From positions 27,146,923-27,210,922 of the forward strand of contig OU452222.1 of assembly GCA_911728455.2 (NCBI GenBank): a DNA stretch of 64,000 bases, given 5' to 3'. Below the pieces are notes generated by a model that saw only the letters and a program-made list of their open reading frames with translations, was not told the origin of the DNA and searched no databases. The DNA is from Marthasterias glacialis. Its lineage: Eukaryota; Echinodermata; Asteroidea; Forcipulatida; Asteriidae. Positions within the stretch are counted from its first letter, which is position 1, and every line of letters begins with the position of its first letter. This document shows, in pieces, positions 23,241 through 36,218 of the stretch. The position numbers and the translations under genes were made by a program.

Positions 23241-26200
23241 ATGGATGGAAATCCAGTCCCCGAACGAGGGCGAGGTGGCAATAACAGAGTTCGACAAGAC
23301 AGACGACTTGACGGTCCAGGACGTAACTCAGGCAATCCTGGCCGTGGCCGCGGCCGAAGACACCAACAGGAACATGGTCAGAGGCGTGGCCACAGAAGAG
23401 GACATGGGCGTGGTCGAGGTCAAGGACAAGGCAATCCGAGGTCAGATTGTTATGTAATAGCAAACAAATTCGAAATACTTATAATGTTGGGTTCACCATT
23501 ACATTTCAGTTATCAGCGTTTCACACTCACCCCCGTTGTAGTCATTCTATGCTTGTTTGAGGATGAAATGCCTTGGACCTTTGAAGAACTTTCACAGCGA
23601 AACCCAATTTTACAGATTTTAACAACTACAGTCAACGAGCATTTGAACAAAAACAAAAATGAAATGTGTTGTACTCTTTAAATGTAAAAGAGTGAAAACT
23701 TCGCTCGCTTGCCAGAGCTGGTGTCGGTTTGGCTATTATGAGAGTGAAACTCACTCTTCACCACTCTTTTTTGAGTGAAAATGGAGTGAACTTCACTCAG
23801 AATCTAGTGAAAATACATGTTTTTCACTCTAAAAAGAGTTGTCCGCCACATGGCTCCATGCAAGAGTGGTATGGCGGACAAAACGAGTGATTTTCACTCT
23901 TTTACATTAAGAGAGTACTTGTAATAGACATTTTTAAAGCATACACGCGAATGCCGTGGAAATGTAATATTTTAAATGACTGTTTAATTTTAACGTTGCG
24001 AGGCTGTTTAAACTGAAACCGATCCTTCACTTAACTCATGTCGCCTTACAGAAATGACGAACGAAACCAAGATAACAGATCCCAGTCTGGTCGCCCAGAC
24101 GGTGCACAACCGCATACTGATCAGAGAGAACGTCCAACGAGACTTCCCGGGTATAAACTGTTGGAATCAATGCTGTCGGCTAAGCCTGAAGAGGTGGTAC
24201 AACAATTGAATTCCTTTGGCAAGGGGTTAGAGAGTTTACTGAACGAGCGTGAGATACGTCGTGATCTTATGGCTCTACTTATCGACGTGCTGGCGAAGGC
24301 CTGCGATTGTGAAAACTCACCACAGTCTGTCATTAGGGTCCTGACTACTGTCGTTAACGCGGACTTTCTCTCCCGGAACCTCACCAAATACATCAACAAA
24401 ATGAGATTAGAGCACGACCCCAGGTATTTGAATAAAATATCTGCTCAGATCCACTCGATACTAAAGCTGATGAAATCCCTTGTACAGCGAGTCAAGACCA
24501 GCGTAGCAGATGTACAGATCGTTCTGGCTGTCATACAGGCAGTTGTTAAAAAGCTGGGAATACAAGGCCATACGTTGAACCAGGAAACAAACACATTTCT
24601 AGAAGAACTTCTGACATTGTCATCGCAGATAGAAGATGAACGTGCCTTGAAGAACACACACCAAAGGAGAGGCACAGAAGATCCGCCGCCAAATGACTTC
24701 AGGGAGATCCCCATTTTTCCAGGTATTGAGGAAATCAACACGGACGCTGAGCCATTCCTGAGAGCTAATGTAGTGCACGGGAAATACGAGGATCTGAACC
24801 ATTACCTAGACGTTCAGTTTCGTCTTCTACGACAGGACTTCCTGGAGCCTTTGAGGCTCGGGATCGCCCAGTATCTCATTACTCAGACTGAGAAAGGCGA
24901 GAAGGGTAAAGTGAAAGACATTCAAATCTACGATGGTGTGAGGGTACATTTTCCTATCTGTGCCAACGAGGGGATAACCCATCGTGTTAGCTTCGATGTC
25001 AAGAAATTTGGGAAGATACGATGGCAGGCAACAAAGCGGCTTACCTTCGGTTCATTGGTTTGCTTGTCCAATGATGGCTTCCAGACGGTTGTCTTTGCAA
25101 CTGTCGCCAACAGGAAACCAGAGCATCTGCAACAAGGTTTGGTGGATTTAAGATTTCAGAACATGGAACAGCTTGAAGCCGTTCACTACTCTGAAAATTT
25201 TATCATGGCCGAGTCTTCTGCATACTTCGAGGCTTACCGTCATGTCTTGGAGGGTCTCCAGGAGGTAAGAGACAACAGCCTGCCACTGCAACGCTACATT
25301 ATTGACGTCTCTAGCGATGTGAACCCTCCGCGGTACCTTCAAAGAAACAGAAATGCAACCTATGACCTGTCACCCTTGACAGCTGATAGTCCGGAAGAAG
25401 AAGTTGTTTTGGGGCTCCGCACTTTAAACTTGAGGAGAACAAATCCTCGAGCAAAAGCTGTGCAAGTTTTAAGTGAAGGAAGCTGGCCCAGAGCAGACAA
25501 ATTGCAGTTCGATGATTCACAGCTTGAAGCCGTTCGGGCAGCTCTCACACAAGAATTAGTTATCATTCAGGGACCGCCTGGTACCGGCAAAACATACATT
25601 GGTCTAAAGATTGTGCAGGCTCTGCTACATAACAGTTCTGTGTGGAACGCGGAAGAAGATGGCAGTCCCATCCTTGTGGTGTGCTACACAAACCATGCCC
25701 TTGATCAATTTCTTGAAGGCATATTAGAGTTCAATCAAAACATCGTCCGGGTTGGAGGTAGGAGTAAAAGCGGAGACATGCAGAACAAGAATCTTAATTT
25801 CCTAAAAAGGGAGAAGCGACGCAGCAAAAACGTCGGGCGAGTAGTTCACCAACGAACAGGAGAAATCCTGAAGGAAATGGACACTCTACGCCAGTATACG
25901 GAGGTATCGCAACAAAAAGTAAAGAAAAGTATGAATGGAATAATCAGTGAAGTTGACCTGCAACAATTTATGACAAAGGATCACTATGCAACTCTCATGG
26001 TTGACTTGGAACATTCATTTCAGACGTCTAGCATATTGGAATGGTTGGGTCTGGCGGGTGGAAACTTTAGAGTTGCCGGAAATGAGCCAGACTTGGCTGC
26101 TGCTGCAGCCATGTGGGAAACAGTACCAGAACCAGATGATGCGGAGCAACAAGAAGAAGATGAGATAGAATTAGATGAAGAGGCAGACATCTTAGCTGAG

Positions 26201-27901
26201 CAACGGATCCTTGGTGATGATGATGAGGATGAAAATGATGATGATGACGACGACGACGACTTCTTCAACTTGGATATGCACACCCAACAAGGAAATCACG
26301 TAGTCCTTAATTCAAATGATGTGGACAAGGAAGAGGCTAACGTTGACCCACAGCAGTGGCAGTATCAAACCAAACAGAAAAAGAGGATGAAGAGAATGCT
26401 TAGAGATAATCTGCGAAAACCTGATAAGATGACAAGAGAACAAGCTGAAAGAATTCGTGATGTATGGACACTAGAAAGCCTTGAGGATCGATGGAAGCTT
26501 TACCGCTACTGGGTTTACAACTATTGTAGCAGTCAGCGAATAAGGATGGAAAGGGTCCAAGAGAGATATGAAAATCTCTCCCAAGAACTAAAAGAGGTTC
26601 GCATAGAAGAGGGCTTGGCGATTCTTCGTCGCGCTAGCGTTATCGGCATGACAACAACGGGTGCTGCAAAGCACAGGAACGTTCTTCATCGCGTTGGTCC
26701 TAAGATTGTGGTTGTTGAGGAGGCCGCTGAGGTCATGGAATCACACATTATAACTACACTGAGTGCAGATTGTCAGCATCTTATACTTATTGGCGACCAC
26801 CAGCAATTGAGACCCAACCCTACCGTCTACCGGCTAGCTATAAAGTTTCATCTAGACATTTCACTCTTTGAGAGGATGCTTAAAAATGGTGTCCCCTGTA
26901 AAACGCTCGTTCGGCAGCACCGAATGCGTCCTGAGATCTCGTCAATAATGAAAAACCATTTCTATGAAAATCTGCTTGACCATGACTTTGTCAAGGCATA
27001 TCCCAAAGTTGCAGGAGTCAGCTCTGATATATTTTTCTTGGAACATGACGTTCAAGAGCAGTCCGTGAAGGACTCAATGAGCAAGTCAAACCTTCACGAG
27101 GCAGAATTCTTGGCAGCTTTTTGTAAGTACCTTCTACAGCAGGGGCAGTACCAGCCATCGCAGATCACCATACTTACAACTTATGCTGGTCAAGTCTCTA
27201 ACTTCAGGAAGCTTTTGAAAAGGTCTGTGTACAGTGGTGTGCGGGTCTGTACGGTCGACAATTTCCAAGGAGAAGAAAATGACATAATCTTGCTGTCTTT
27301 GGTCCGTAGCAATCAGAAAGGTCAAATTGGATTTTTAAAGGTGTCCAACCGAATGTGCGTAGCGTTGTCCAGAGCCCGGCACGGTTTTTATTGTATAGGC
27401 AATTTTAAAGCTCTTGCTAAAGGGGGTAACCTTTGGAGGAATATCGTACATGAAGTCAAAAGTAAAGGAATACTGGGGGAACACTTGGAGTTGGTTTGTC
27501 ATAATCACCCTGAGAAAATGTCAAGGGTAAGCATGGAAAGAGATTTTTTGAACGTTGCCGAGGGAGGCTGCAACAAGCCCTGCGAGTACCGGCTTAACTG
27601 TGGTCACAGCTGCACCTTGTTATGCCATCCGACCGATCTGGAGCACAAGGAATACAAGTGTATGAAACCCTGCAGCAAGGTCCTGAAATGTGGCCATAAA
27701 TGCGCTCAGCTGTGTTTCATTACCGATGCTTGTGGCAAATGTACTAAAGAAGTACCCAAGATGTTACCATGCGGACATCGGATGAAGATTCCATGTCACC
27801 AGAATCCAGACACAGCCACTTGCAAAGAACGTTGTACCAAACGACTTGCCTGTGGACATGGATGCAAGAAGAGATGTGGGGAAGAGTGTACTCTCATCTG
27901 A
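23241..27901 (+). CDS. ZNFX1: ZNFX1-like helicase, truncated paralog (gene 2)
   Basis: The CDS is join(23241..23440, 24052..27901), 1349 codons, with a CCGAG|GTCAG donor and CCTTACAG acceptor, same phase as gene 1. The RG-rich N-terminus (residues ~10-66), the helical region and all helicase motifs are intact: GPPGTGKT at 574-581, EEAAEV, GDHQQLRPN, NFQGEE and ALSRAR. The acidic insertion is longer than in gene 1, with a run of nine Asp. The NFX1 finger array starts normally, but the frame ends at TGA 27899-27901 because five bases present in gene 1 (GCGTC after CTCATCT) are missing. The product therefore keeps the helicase and only the first few fingers, and lacks the RZ finger. It is either a recent pseudogene or an expressed helicase-only form. 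The long intact frame argues that any decay is recent. Confidence 0.8.
23671..23918. mobile_element. Short element with ~28-bp inverted ends in intron 1 of gene 2
   Basis: The outer ends GTACTCTTTAAATGTAAAAG and CTTTTACATTAAGAGAGTAC are inverted, continuing inward as AGTGAAAA / TTTTCACT. The core is full of AGTGAA / TTCACT half-repeats. It is non-coding and absent from the equivalent intron of gene 1. The target duplication is unclear. Confidence 0.7.
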
Positions 27902-28346
27902 AACCACCGTCCGCAACGACTGGCCTTGTAAACATATGGTGACCGTAAAATGCAGCGACGGTCCCGAGCAGTGTCCAGAACCATGCAAATCAGATCTGAA
28001 TTGTTCACACAAGTGTAAAGGCACTTGTGGCTCCTGTACACGAGGTCGGCTGCATAAACAATGCTCTCAGAATTGCAACCGCACTCTAGTTTGTGGGCAT
28101 GCATGTGGTGCCTTGTGCACGAAAAACTGCCCACCTTGTAACAAGAAGTGTCAGAATAGGTGTGTGCACAGTAAATGTCCTAGTCGTTGTGGAGACCCCT
28201 GCAAGCCTTGTCAGGAGCCGTGTTTGTGGCGCTGTCGTCACCACAAGTGTAGCATGAAATGCAGTGAGGTTTGTGACAGACCGCCATGCAACATTCCTTG
28301 TAAAAAGATGTATCTTGAAATATTGCTTCTCTCGCGATGCCTTTAG
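27902..28346 (+). pseudogene. Out-of-frame zinc-finger tail of gene 2
   Basis: After the premature stop, the NFX1-finger coding sequence continues in another frame, still >90% like gene 1 by eye (WPCKHMVTVKC, CNRTLVCGHACG, CGDPCKPCQEPC). Homology ends abruptly at AAGATG, 28310, equivalent to position 12534 in gene 1. The following 12 codons to a stop at 28344-28346 are unrelated. About 370 codons of gene 1, including the last fingers and the RZ finger, have no counterpart. Confidence 0.85.
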
Positions 28347-31300
28347 AAATTGCAGGCAAACCTTTGCAACACGGGCACGTGATCAATATGCAAATTAGGT
28401 CTCCAATGTTTACCGAGCTCTGTGTGTTATGGTATATTGCAGTAAATGTTTATTTAATTAGTTAAAATTTGCATCAAATCAGTTATCAAAACTTGACGGA
28501 GCAAAGTTCTCCAAAAAGGGAACTAGATTACTGTAAAACAGTTTGATATTAGAATACTTTTTAAGTTTGTTAAAGTTTTTATGACATTCTACGAGCTGTG
28601 TATGATTAGTCGAGGTTTGAAGCGATTGCGCATATCATGTATATACTATTCTTTCGAAAGTTCTCTTGGTGTGAACAGAGGGTACAAAAAGTGCATGTCA
28701 ATCTCATGAATTGAATATCTGACTAGCGTTATCAATTTGGATTTATGGAGTGTATACGGTAGTTAGCTGTTGGTTACTTTAATTTTATCTCTTTCATAAA
28801 AACTCAAGGTGGATGTGAACCTTAATATATTAATTTGTAATGACTTAGTAATAACACTAACATTGTAAAAAATATTATCTTTAATGTATACCATGTACAT
28901 AAACTACGATTAGATCAAGATGATAAAAGGAAAAGGACGAGTTTGCATCACGTGAAACATTTACAGTATAGACATTTTCTACGAGGTTAAGAGTTTTATG
29001 AATTTGAACTCCATGTCTCTGTCTGCTGATTGATGAAACGCACATGACGCGCAAACAGTTTAATAATGCACCAATTAATCCTGAGCTTCCTGACGGAAGA
29101 ATGTTATTATTATTATTCATGGTTGTTTCGAAATCAAACTGGTTGCCAGAGGCAAAATTGCATTGAATTGTACATGTACACAATTAAAATATAAAATCTG
29201 ATTATTCTTTTTAATTTTAAATAATTCACATGCAATGAGAGACAAACTGTTACACCACAAGAATGTAGCAAAAAAGACAATTCTGTGAAGGAGCCCTGGC
29301 TCTAAATAAATTTGGTCAAGTTGAAAATTTCAAAACAAGGCAAGACAAAAGAGACAAACTTGATTGGATATTCGTAGAGGAATCTTGTGCACCAGATTTA
29401 CTACACAAACTTGTCCAATTCTGAGTCGGAAAGTGATTGGATACTCGAAACACATTGGATATCCAATAAGCCGGGGTCGAAATTGTTGTGATTTTCTAGG
29501 TCCAGTTTCATGACAAATGAACGAGCCCGCCTTGGTTTTCAGTAGCGATATATTCAACAGGCGTTTCCGTGTTTTGATATGAAAACAGATGACAGAGACA
29601 AAGCATATTATAAACACCTGAAACATGCTGTCGCTGTCAGGAAAAGTTTCAATTATATTTACGATGGTGGGTGTTTTTCCAAAGCGTTTTTAGTTTTGTT
29701 GCACAGTCTTTCGACACAGTGCACAAGTCATGATTAAGTTGTTGTTGTTTTTTTCGAAGTGTTTACAATTTCTCAGGCCATTTTGACCTTTTAATAACTA
29801 AAACTGATCCCTAAGGGTTATCAATATGGGCCCATGGTGAATGAACTACAATGTATTTTTGAATGTAAACAATAGGTACAAAACGGTAACCCGAAAATAC
29901 ATTTTTTTTTATTGATTTAACTGTGATGTTTCATACCTTGTATTGTATTGCTTGGGACAATGTCGGATAAAAAACTGTTGTTTTCATTGGCTACTTTTAA
30001 TTCTTAAGAAGTAATGTACGTCAGAAATGTTTTATAGTTAAGTAACAGCAATTATAAGAAGTGTATTCTAACAAATAGTATCAGTACAAATATAATAATA
30101 ATACTAAAAAAACAACCACAAAAAAACCACAAAAAAAACAAACAACAACAACAATTGAAATGCATTTATCAATTTTCTTTTCTGGATTTAAGTAGTACGA
30201 CTATGTATTGACGTTTCTAATGTATAAAAACAAAAAAAGTATTGATATGAAATCAGCAAAAAATATACTAAGCAAATTTTCTTTTTAAAGATTATTTAAC
30301 TTCAAACATTGTTCATTGACAATGTTTGCATTTACACCAGAAGTCATTTTGGTTGGAATTTGGAAAGCAGTTTACAACATCTTTTTTTCTTCTTCTTCTC
30401 CAAAATTTTGATTCAATATCATATTTTGTATTTTAAAGAACGTTATTACTTCACCGGAATACAAGTAAAAAATAGCCTATGCCAAGAAGTATATTGATCA
30501 ATATGAAATACGAATTTCGGTAGCTTTTCAATGTATGTGTTTTTTTGTTTTTGTATCTGATGTCACTTTATTATTATTATCTGATATCACTTTATGTTAA
30601 TTTCTGTCTAGGAGTTAAGTTTAGTTCTTGTTAAGTTCTTGTCAATTACTCTGCTTTTTAGTTTTACATTTAACTCTTCTTGTCGGGATATAACTCGGGC
30701 CTGGAATTTCATCTTGAAGAGGGCAAGGCCACAGGCCATTTTCATTGGGAAAGGGCAACTTTAGTGGGAATTATCAAAGTCTGTGGGAAACAATCGAAAG
30801 GGCATCGAGGCCAAGACCAGGGGCTACACAGGTCTGGCCTCCGTGTACTTCCAGGCCTGAAGATACACACATATTTTTCAGTTTATCTATATGCAGTGTT
30901 AATGCCTTGCAATTTGATAACTTTAAAATTTTACTTACACTGTGGTAGCCGTCCCAATGTTAGTCTTTATGTCATGAATGCGACTTCACTTTTCCTCACC
31001 AAATACAGTACGGTGACGCACATGCATGCCTTTTAAAATCTGTTGAACAAAAAACACCAATACATTAATGGTTTGAAGACAAAAGAAAAACACAGCACCT
31101 TCAATAAAGAGCTTCTTTTTTTTTTGGGGGGGGGGGGGCGGGGTGCAATGACTCTCCAAAGTAAATGGAAAGAAAAAAAAAACACTCAAAACAAAAGCCA
31201 AACAAGATTAACAAATGGATTGAGCATTTTCAATAATATGATCGAATCTTGCATGTAGTATTGTAAACCTTTGATACAGGCAGTGAAACAAATTGTTATT

Positions 31301-32116
31301 AAACTATGTTATCGGTAAATCAAAACGCCCAGCAAGTCGCATACTTTAGTAAAAATTATGGCAGTGTTGCATTTTAATAAAGTAGTGGATATTATGAGCA
31401 CAAGTCAAGCAGTCCAATACGGAATTTATATTACAAACGGTTCGGTTAAAATCCTTGTAAACATTTTTAAAAGTGCAGTAAAATTGCTTTAATGTAAAGA
31501 CTTTAGTTTAGTGATCTTGTAACAGAAGGAAGCTGACGATGAAACATACATCTGTCGATTGAGCCAAGATCTTAACAAATTAAATAATCATATAAATATT
31601 AAAAAAAAAAAGTGTAGTTTATCCGTTCATTGAACTTCACGACTCACGGTTTGATCAGAAATGGTAAAACCTTGGGTTTATGATAGTAGAAATAAACCGG
31701 CCGATGATTAATATATGCTCACCGTTTTAGTTTAAAGAAAGTTCGCAATATGACCTAAATCGGCCATCTTTACGGGCGATTTGGGACACTCGGTAGTGCG
31801 TTTCGCGTAAGATAAGAACGGCGTGCAGCACGCGCGCATTTCACAAAACTCATTGCACGATTGGTTAGTGAACAACGCGACTGCGTTAATAATTTGAGCG
31901 CTTGATGCGCATTCAAGCCAAAATGCAATATCTGCCCGTAAAGATGGCGTCTATTGGGAACTATCTATAGTGTTTTGTTAATGAACGGTGTATGTGAATT
32001 AGCTCGAAGTGATGCTATTCTGCTTGCTTACAGCCATGCTCAGGAAACTCACAATTGTCAATATTATAAAGTTCTCAACATGACTGATTCAGTCATTGAG
32101 ATCAAGTACGGGGTTA
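28347..32116. other. Gene-free intergenic stretch after gene 2
   Basis: No gene is supported. Notable pieces are an AATAAA at 29305-29310, A-rich low complexity at 30107-30155, a possible degraded inverted-repeat piece at ~30693-30860 (GGGCCTGGAA ... TTCCAGGCCTG), and G and A runs near 31127 and 31175. Confidence 0.5.
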
Positions 32117-32530
32117 TGAATAGTCAGGTGGCTTAGTGAAATTACCGCGACGCAATAGCAGCAACAACAGTTGACAACCACTGGTGTGTACAAAACATAT
32201 AGACCTACGGCTAAAAAGTAAATCTTCAAAAATCAATAATAAATCATTCCTAGGAGGATAAGATCTCAAACTTCGTGAGTAGTGTTCACTAGGGCTACAA
32301 CACTATGTAAGTCTTATTCCTGAACTTCCTTCCTAACTAGAGTTCTGCATTGCCCCCTCCCATGTGTACAAAACAAAGGGGGGATTTTAAAATTGAAAAT
32401 CGAAAATCCAAATGGTACCTACCCTAACATTAATTTGTAGGCCCTAAGGAAGCTTTGTGCAAAAAATGGTGCTTTTGTCCGCCGTGTCAAGGTAATCTTG
32501 AAATTTAACACTAAGCCACCTGACTATGAA
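32117..32530. mobile_element. Short inverted-repeat element (TAGTCAGGTGGCTTAGTG ends)
   Basis: TAGTCAGGTGGCTTAGTG at 32121 is mirrored by CACTAAGCCACCTGACTA at 32509-32526, with a further imperfect AAATTACC-type continuation inward. About 415 bp, non-coding. No clear target duplication. Confidence 0.6.
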
Positions 32531-32951
32531 AAGTAAAATAGAAATATAAACAGTATTTAATATCTACTTCATGCCGGTGACGATTCCTCCAAAGAAAGCG
32601 TTTCGTCTGAAGACTCTTAAATACCCACACTATTTCGATTCCTGCAATCACAATGAGTCAAATTTAATGTCTTGCCAAAAATATTTTCGTTGTTTTCCCT
32701 ATAGGGCCTCTAACCTGGCAACAAAACTTAATGAAGTTTTTGCAGTTGTTTGTTTAGTGTTTCTATTGAAAAGTAGAGGATGAGAACGAATACACGCTCC
32801 CAAACGATACACTTTGCTTTACTTTTGCAACCCCCCCCCCCAAAAAAAAAAAAAAAAAAAAAAAAGATAAAGAAAAAGGTCTACATGCATGGTTCACTTG
32901 TACAGTCTGTAGTGGGTATAAATCGTACAGGAAAACAAAATTCCCTCTTAA

Positions 32952-33291
32952 AGCCCCAGCTCCACACTGGTACATGCTTTGCACAAATCAAGACATTTGT
33001 AATAAAACCAACCTGTGAAAATTTCAGCTCATTTCATTGTTTAATTTGGCGAGAAAACAGTAAAAAAAATGCATTCGGCGTTTTTGTACGCATTCCTATG
33101 GGCGGAGTTTTCGTCTCAGCGAGACGAAATCTAATTTTAGATCTTATTTGATTTATTATTTAGAAATGATAACACTTCAGGCAGAAATATTTCAAGGAAA
33201 GTTTTCTACCATCATTATCTTTACACCATGTAAGGTATACGCAAATCTCTGAAAAATTATATTTTCTTCTTACCAATGTTGAGCTGGGGCT
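32952..33291. mobile_element. TTAA-flanked 340-bp non-autonomous element
   Basis: It begins AGCCCCAGCTCCACACTGG and ends CCAATGTTGAGCTGGGGCT, the inverse with three differences. TTAA flanks both sides (32948-32951 and 33292-33295). Its interior from 32998 matches the truncated copy at 6116-6403 and contains the CGTCTCAGCGAGACG palindrome. It is a third TTAA-type family in this window. Confidence 0.75.
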
Positions 33292-33295
33292 TTAA

Positions 33296-36215
33296 AAAAT
33301 AAAATAAAACAAAAAATACAATAGATGTAGACCGACTTTGCCATTTGAGGTGACATATGAGACTGGGGGGGGGGGGGGGGGGATAATGAAGGATTGAGGT
33401 CACCTGTAGGCAAGTATGGGCTTAGTAAGTAAAGGTTAATGCAGAAAGAACATGTCTACATGGGCTGACGTCTGTGCATGCTTCGCTATTAATATCCAAC
33501 GTTCAGAGCATAATGGTCTGATTAAAAACCACAACGACGTGATGAATGAACGATAACCATACACTGGTTACCAAAAAACCTCCAGTCTAATAATAGTCTG
33601 ATTGCCAAACAGTCGGACAATTTTCAATTGCGCAAGGCATTGCCTCCCAAGGGGGAATCCCCCAAATGAGAAATCCCGCAGCAGAATTGATCCGTTTTGC
33701 AATATCATGGCACTGTAAATATCATTATCATAAATTATGGTGAGTAACTCAATAGGGGGTTTGAATGCGTATACGTTTCAGGCACCCTTGAACTCTTGAA
33801 GAACCTACGGGTTGGTGTAATGGTGATAAATTCTACCCGATGCGGCGAGATAAGACAAAATAACTGAAATTCTAAACAGACATTGGCAGTCATGACACCA
33901 TGCACGTCTTCTGACATTTTGAGCTGAGGAATCTTGGGTTCTTCCTCCAGCTGAAGTAGCTGTGTAGCCAGGGGACTGGGGGCACGTGTCCCCTCCCACA
34001 AGCTTTCAGTGCCCCAGGTGCCCCCATTAAATAAAAAAAAACCTGTAGATACATGAAATTCATTAAAAAACATGGTACCCCCCCCCCCCCGAAAAGCAAT
34101 GCTCCTTGTGCTTCCAAGGGAAAAAAAACTCCTGCTACGCCGCAGCGCGGCAGTGTTTATTCGAATGTGAAAGTTTTTCAGGTTCACACGTAGCCTACCT
34201 TGCTTTCTTAAACACTTTTGTTAACCCAAAACTAATTTCTTCCGGGTATAACCACCACCACTACTGCAGTAAGGCAAGGTGTTTGATTCTCACTCATTCA
34301 AATCAAGTCAAGTGACACGGGCCTGTAGGATTGCCTCATTGTTGGTATTAGACTCAGAAAAGTCTACTCCAAAATCATTTACAGTCTTGATAGTGTATTG
34401 CTTTTGCACGAAAAGGGTGTTAGTAACAAACGGCATCCCAAACTTACACATGGTCCCTCTCCCAGAATCACACAGGCAAACAAGCCTTTTTCGGCATATA
34501 GGAAGAGCAAGTAGAGTTCTCATCTTGAAGTTTCGATGTGTAATTTGTAACTTATAATTCAGAAAATGTATTATGCCTGAAAGAAAGCTATTGACATGGC
34601 CTGCTGCTGCTGATGAATGGTATGCGCGCTTCCATTAATATATCTAAATGTTGATGAACTTTGATAATTATTCACTCCCATCAGAGGGCCATCAAAAAGG
34701 TCATCATGGAGTTCAAAGGTCAAAAGATATAAGGTAAACCCCGAAATCTTCAAGGTTAATGGCGTGGTTGGACCCCGTAGGGACCGTGTCCCGCATGGTC
34801 AAAACACGGTTCCGTTCTGTGTTCAAAACATGGGTTGAAAGCAGTTGCTTGAGCTATTTTCTCACGGCAGAAGCACACCGATCTTTACAACCTGTTGCAA
34901 AATATACTTTATTACCACAGTAATCTCACTACAATCAAGTCACCATTGTCTGGGCTTATTTATACCACTGATCTCTATTACACTGTATAATAGAAATCGG
35001 TGGTTTGTACCCAGCGTATGGATATGGCTGACGGGGGAGGTGAAAGGCCTGTACAGTGTATCACACCCATCATACACAGCCTTGCTCTCTGTGCTGGTAC
35101 AAAGTCTACCAAAATGCTGTCAACCGGGATCAAAGTTTGAAACATGATCATTATCCATGATAAATGAATGGTAAGTGTCAGTTAACATCGTTTTAATGTC
35201 TTGAACTATTCGTCTGACGTTTCACTATGTCATGATGGCAAATCTGCAAAATGTCTGGTTTAAAAGTTACCTTCAAAAGTTATTAAAGTGTTTTCATAAA
35301 AACTATACACCAACTGACAACGGACAACAAAGCACCATTTCACTGCTTACCACATATTTCTTTTCTTACGGCGCCGTGTTAAAAGCGCAACTTTGAAAAG
35401 TGTGTAATCTAACTGATACGTAGTGAATCTCTATACGAAACTGCAGAACGAACACTGGGTTGTAAACTGAAAGAACTATGTACAACTTTTTAGTATTATA
35501 GCACTATAACATCAACGTTAATTAGACCATGTGGAATAACTTGACTTGTAATTAGTGGGCTGAACATGTAGTTCAGCCAGGCTAGCGTTTAAAATAATTA
35601 TACAGAATAGAAGTACTTTTTCTTTACCTCTAGTCTTAATTACACATACCACTTTTTGGAAGCAGGACAACATCCAGCATTGTCTTAAGCCAAATTGGTC
35701 TGCTTTTATTGTGCTTTTTAAGCTGTGGAACTAACAAAAACAGAGTCCAAACATCCGGACACAGTCATGTCAGTGCAACAGAACATGTGTTTTTAGTCTG
35801 GTAATAATAGAGATCAGTGGGTATTGCCTTGTACAGAACCAGACTAACATGGAAAGGAGACACTTTCAATATAATTATACAAGAACTGATATATTTTGTT
35901 TAATGTTATTTAAAATTATACTGAGGTACAAAAACACCAAATCACACAAATATGTTTTATGTTGAAGTATGTTTAAACTAAATTCAAATAAAAAAATATA
36001 GCACTTCTGTGAAAGTGCCTGCTGAATGCATTGTTTCCCAACATACAGTTCTCGCTAGAAAAGCGCATATTGGCTTATGAACAAAAAACTTCCCTCCCCT
36101 AAAAACACCAAGTTGACGATGTCAGGTTTGAGTACTAGATAATGGTGACGTTTTTGTGGGATTTGAATCTGCTCGAACTTGAATTGATTTGTGTGCTTTT
36201 TTTTTTCCTTCTCAG
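33296..36215. other. Gene-free stretch upstream of gene 3
   Basis: It contains a G run at 33365-33382 and a C run at 34078-34090. No gene is supported. A 5' non-coding exon of gene 3 is expected here, because an acceptor (TTCCTTCTCAG, ending at 36215) lies just before the start codon, but it cannot be placed. Confidence 0.5.
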
Positions 36216-36218
36216 AGT

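Noticed and set aside
28296-28346. An intron in gene 2 leading to missing fingers and the RZ finger
   Set aside because: No convincing donor at the point where homology ends, and no matching finger or RZ sequence in the next 8 kb.
30680-31036. 118-codon open frame
   Set aside because: Covers a degraded inverted-repeat segment. The composition is not protein-like and no homolog is recognised.
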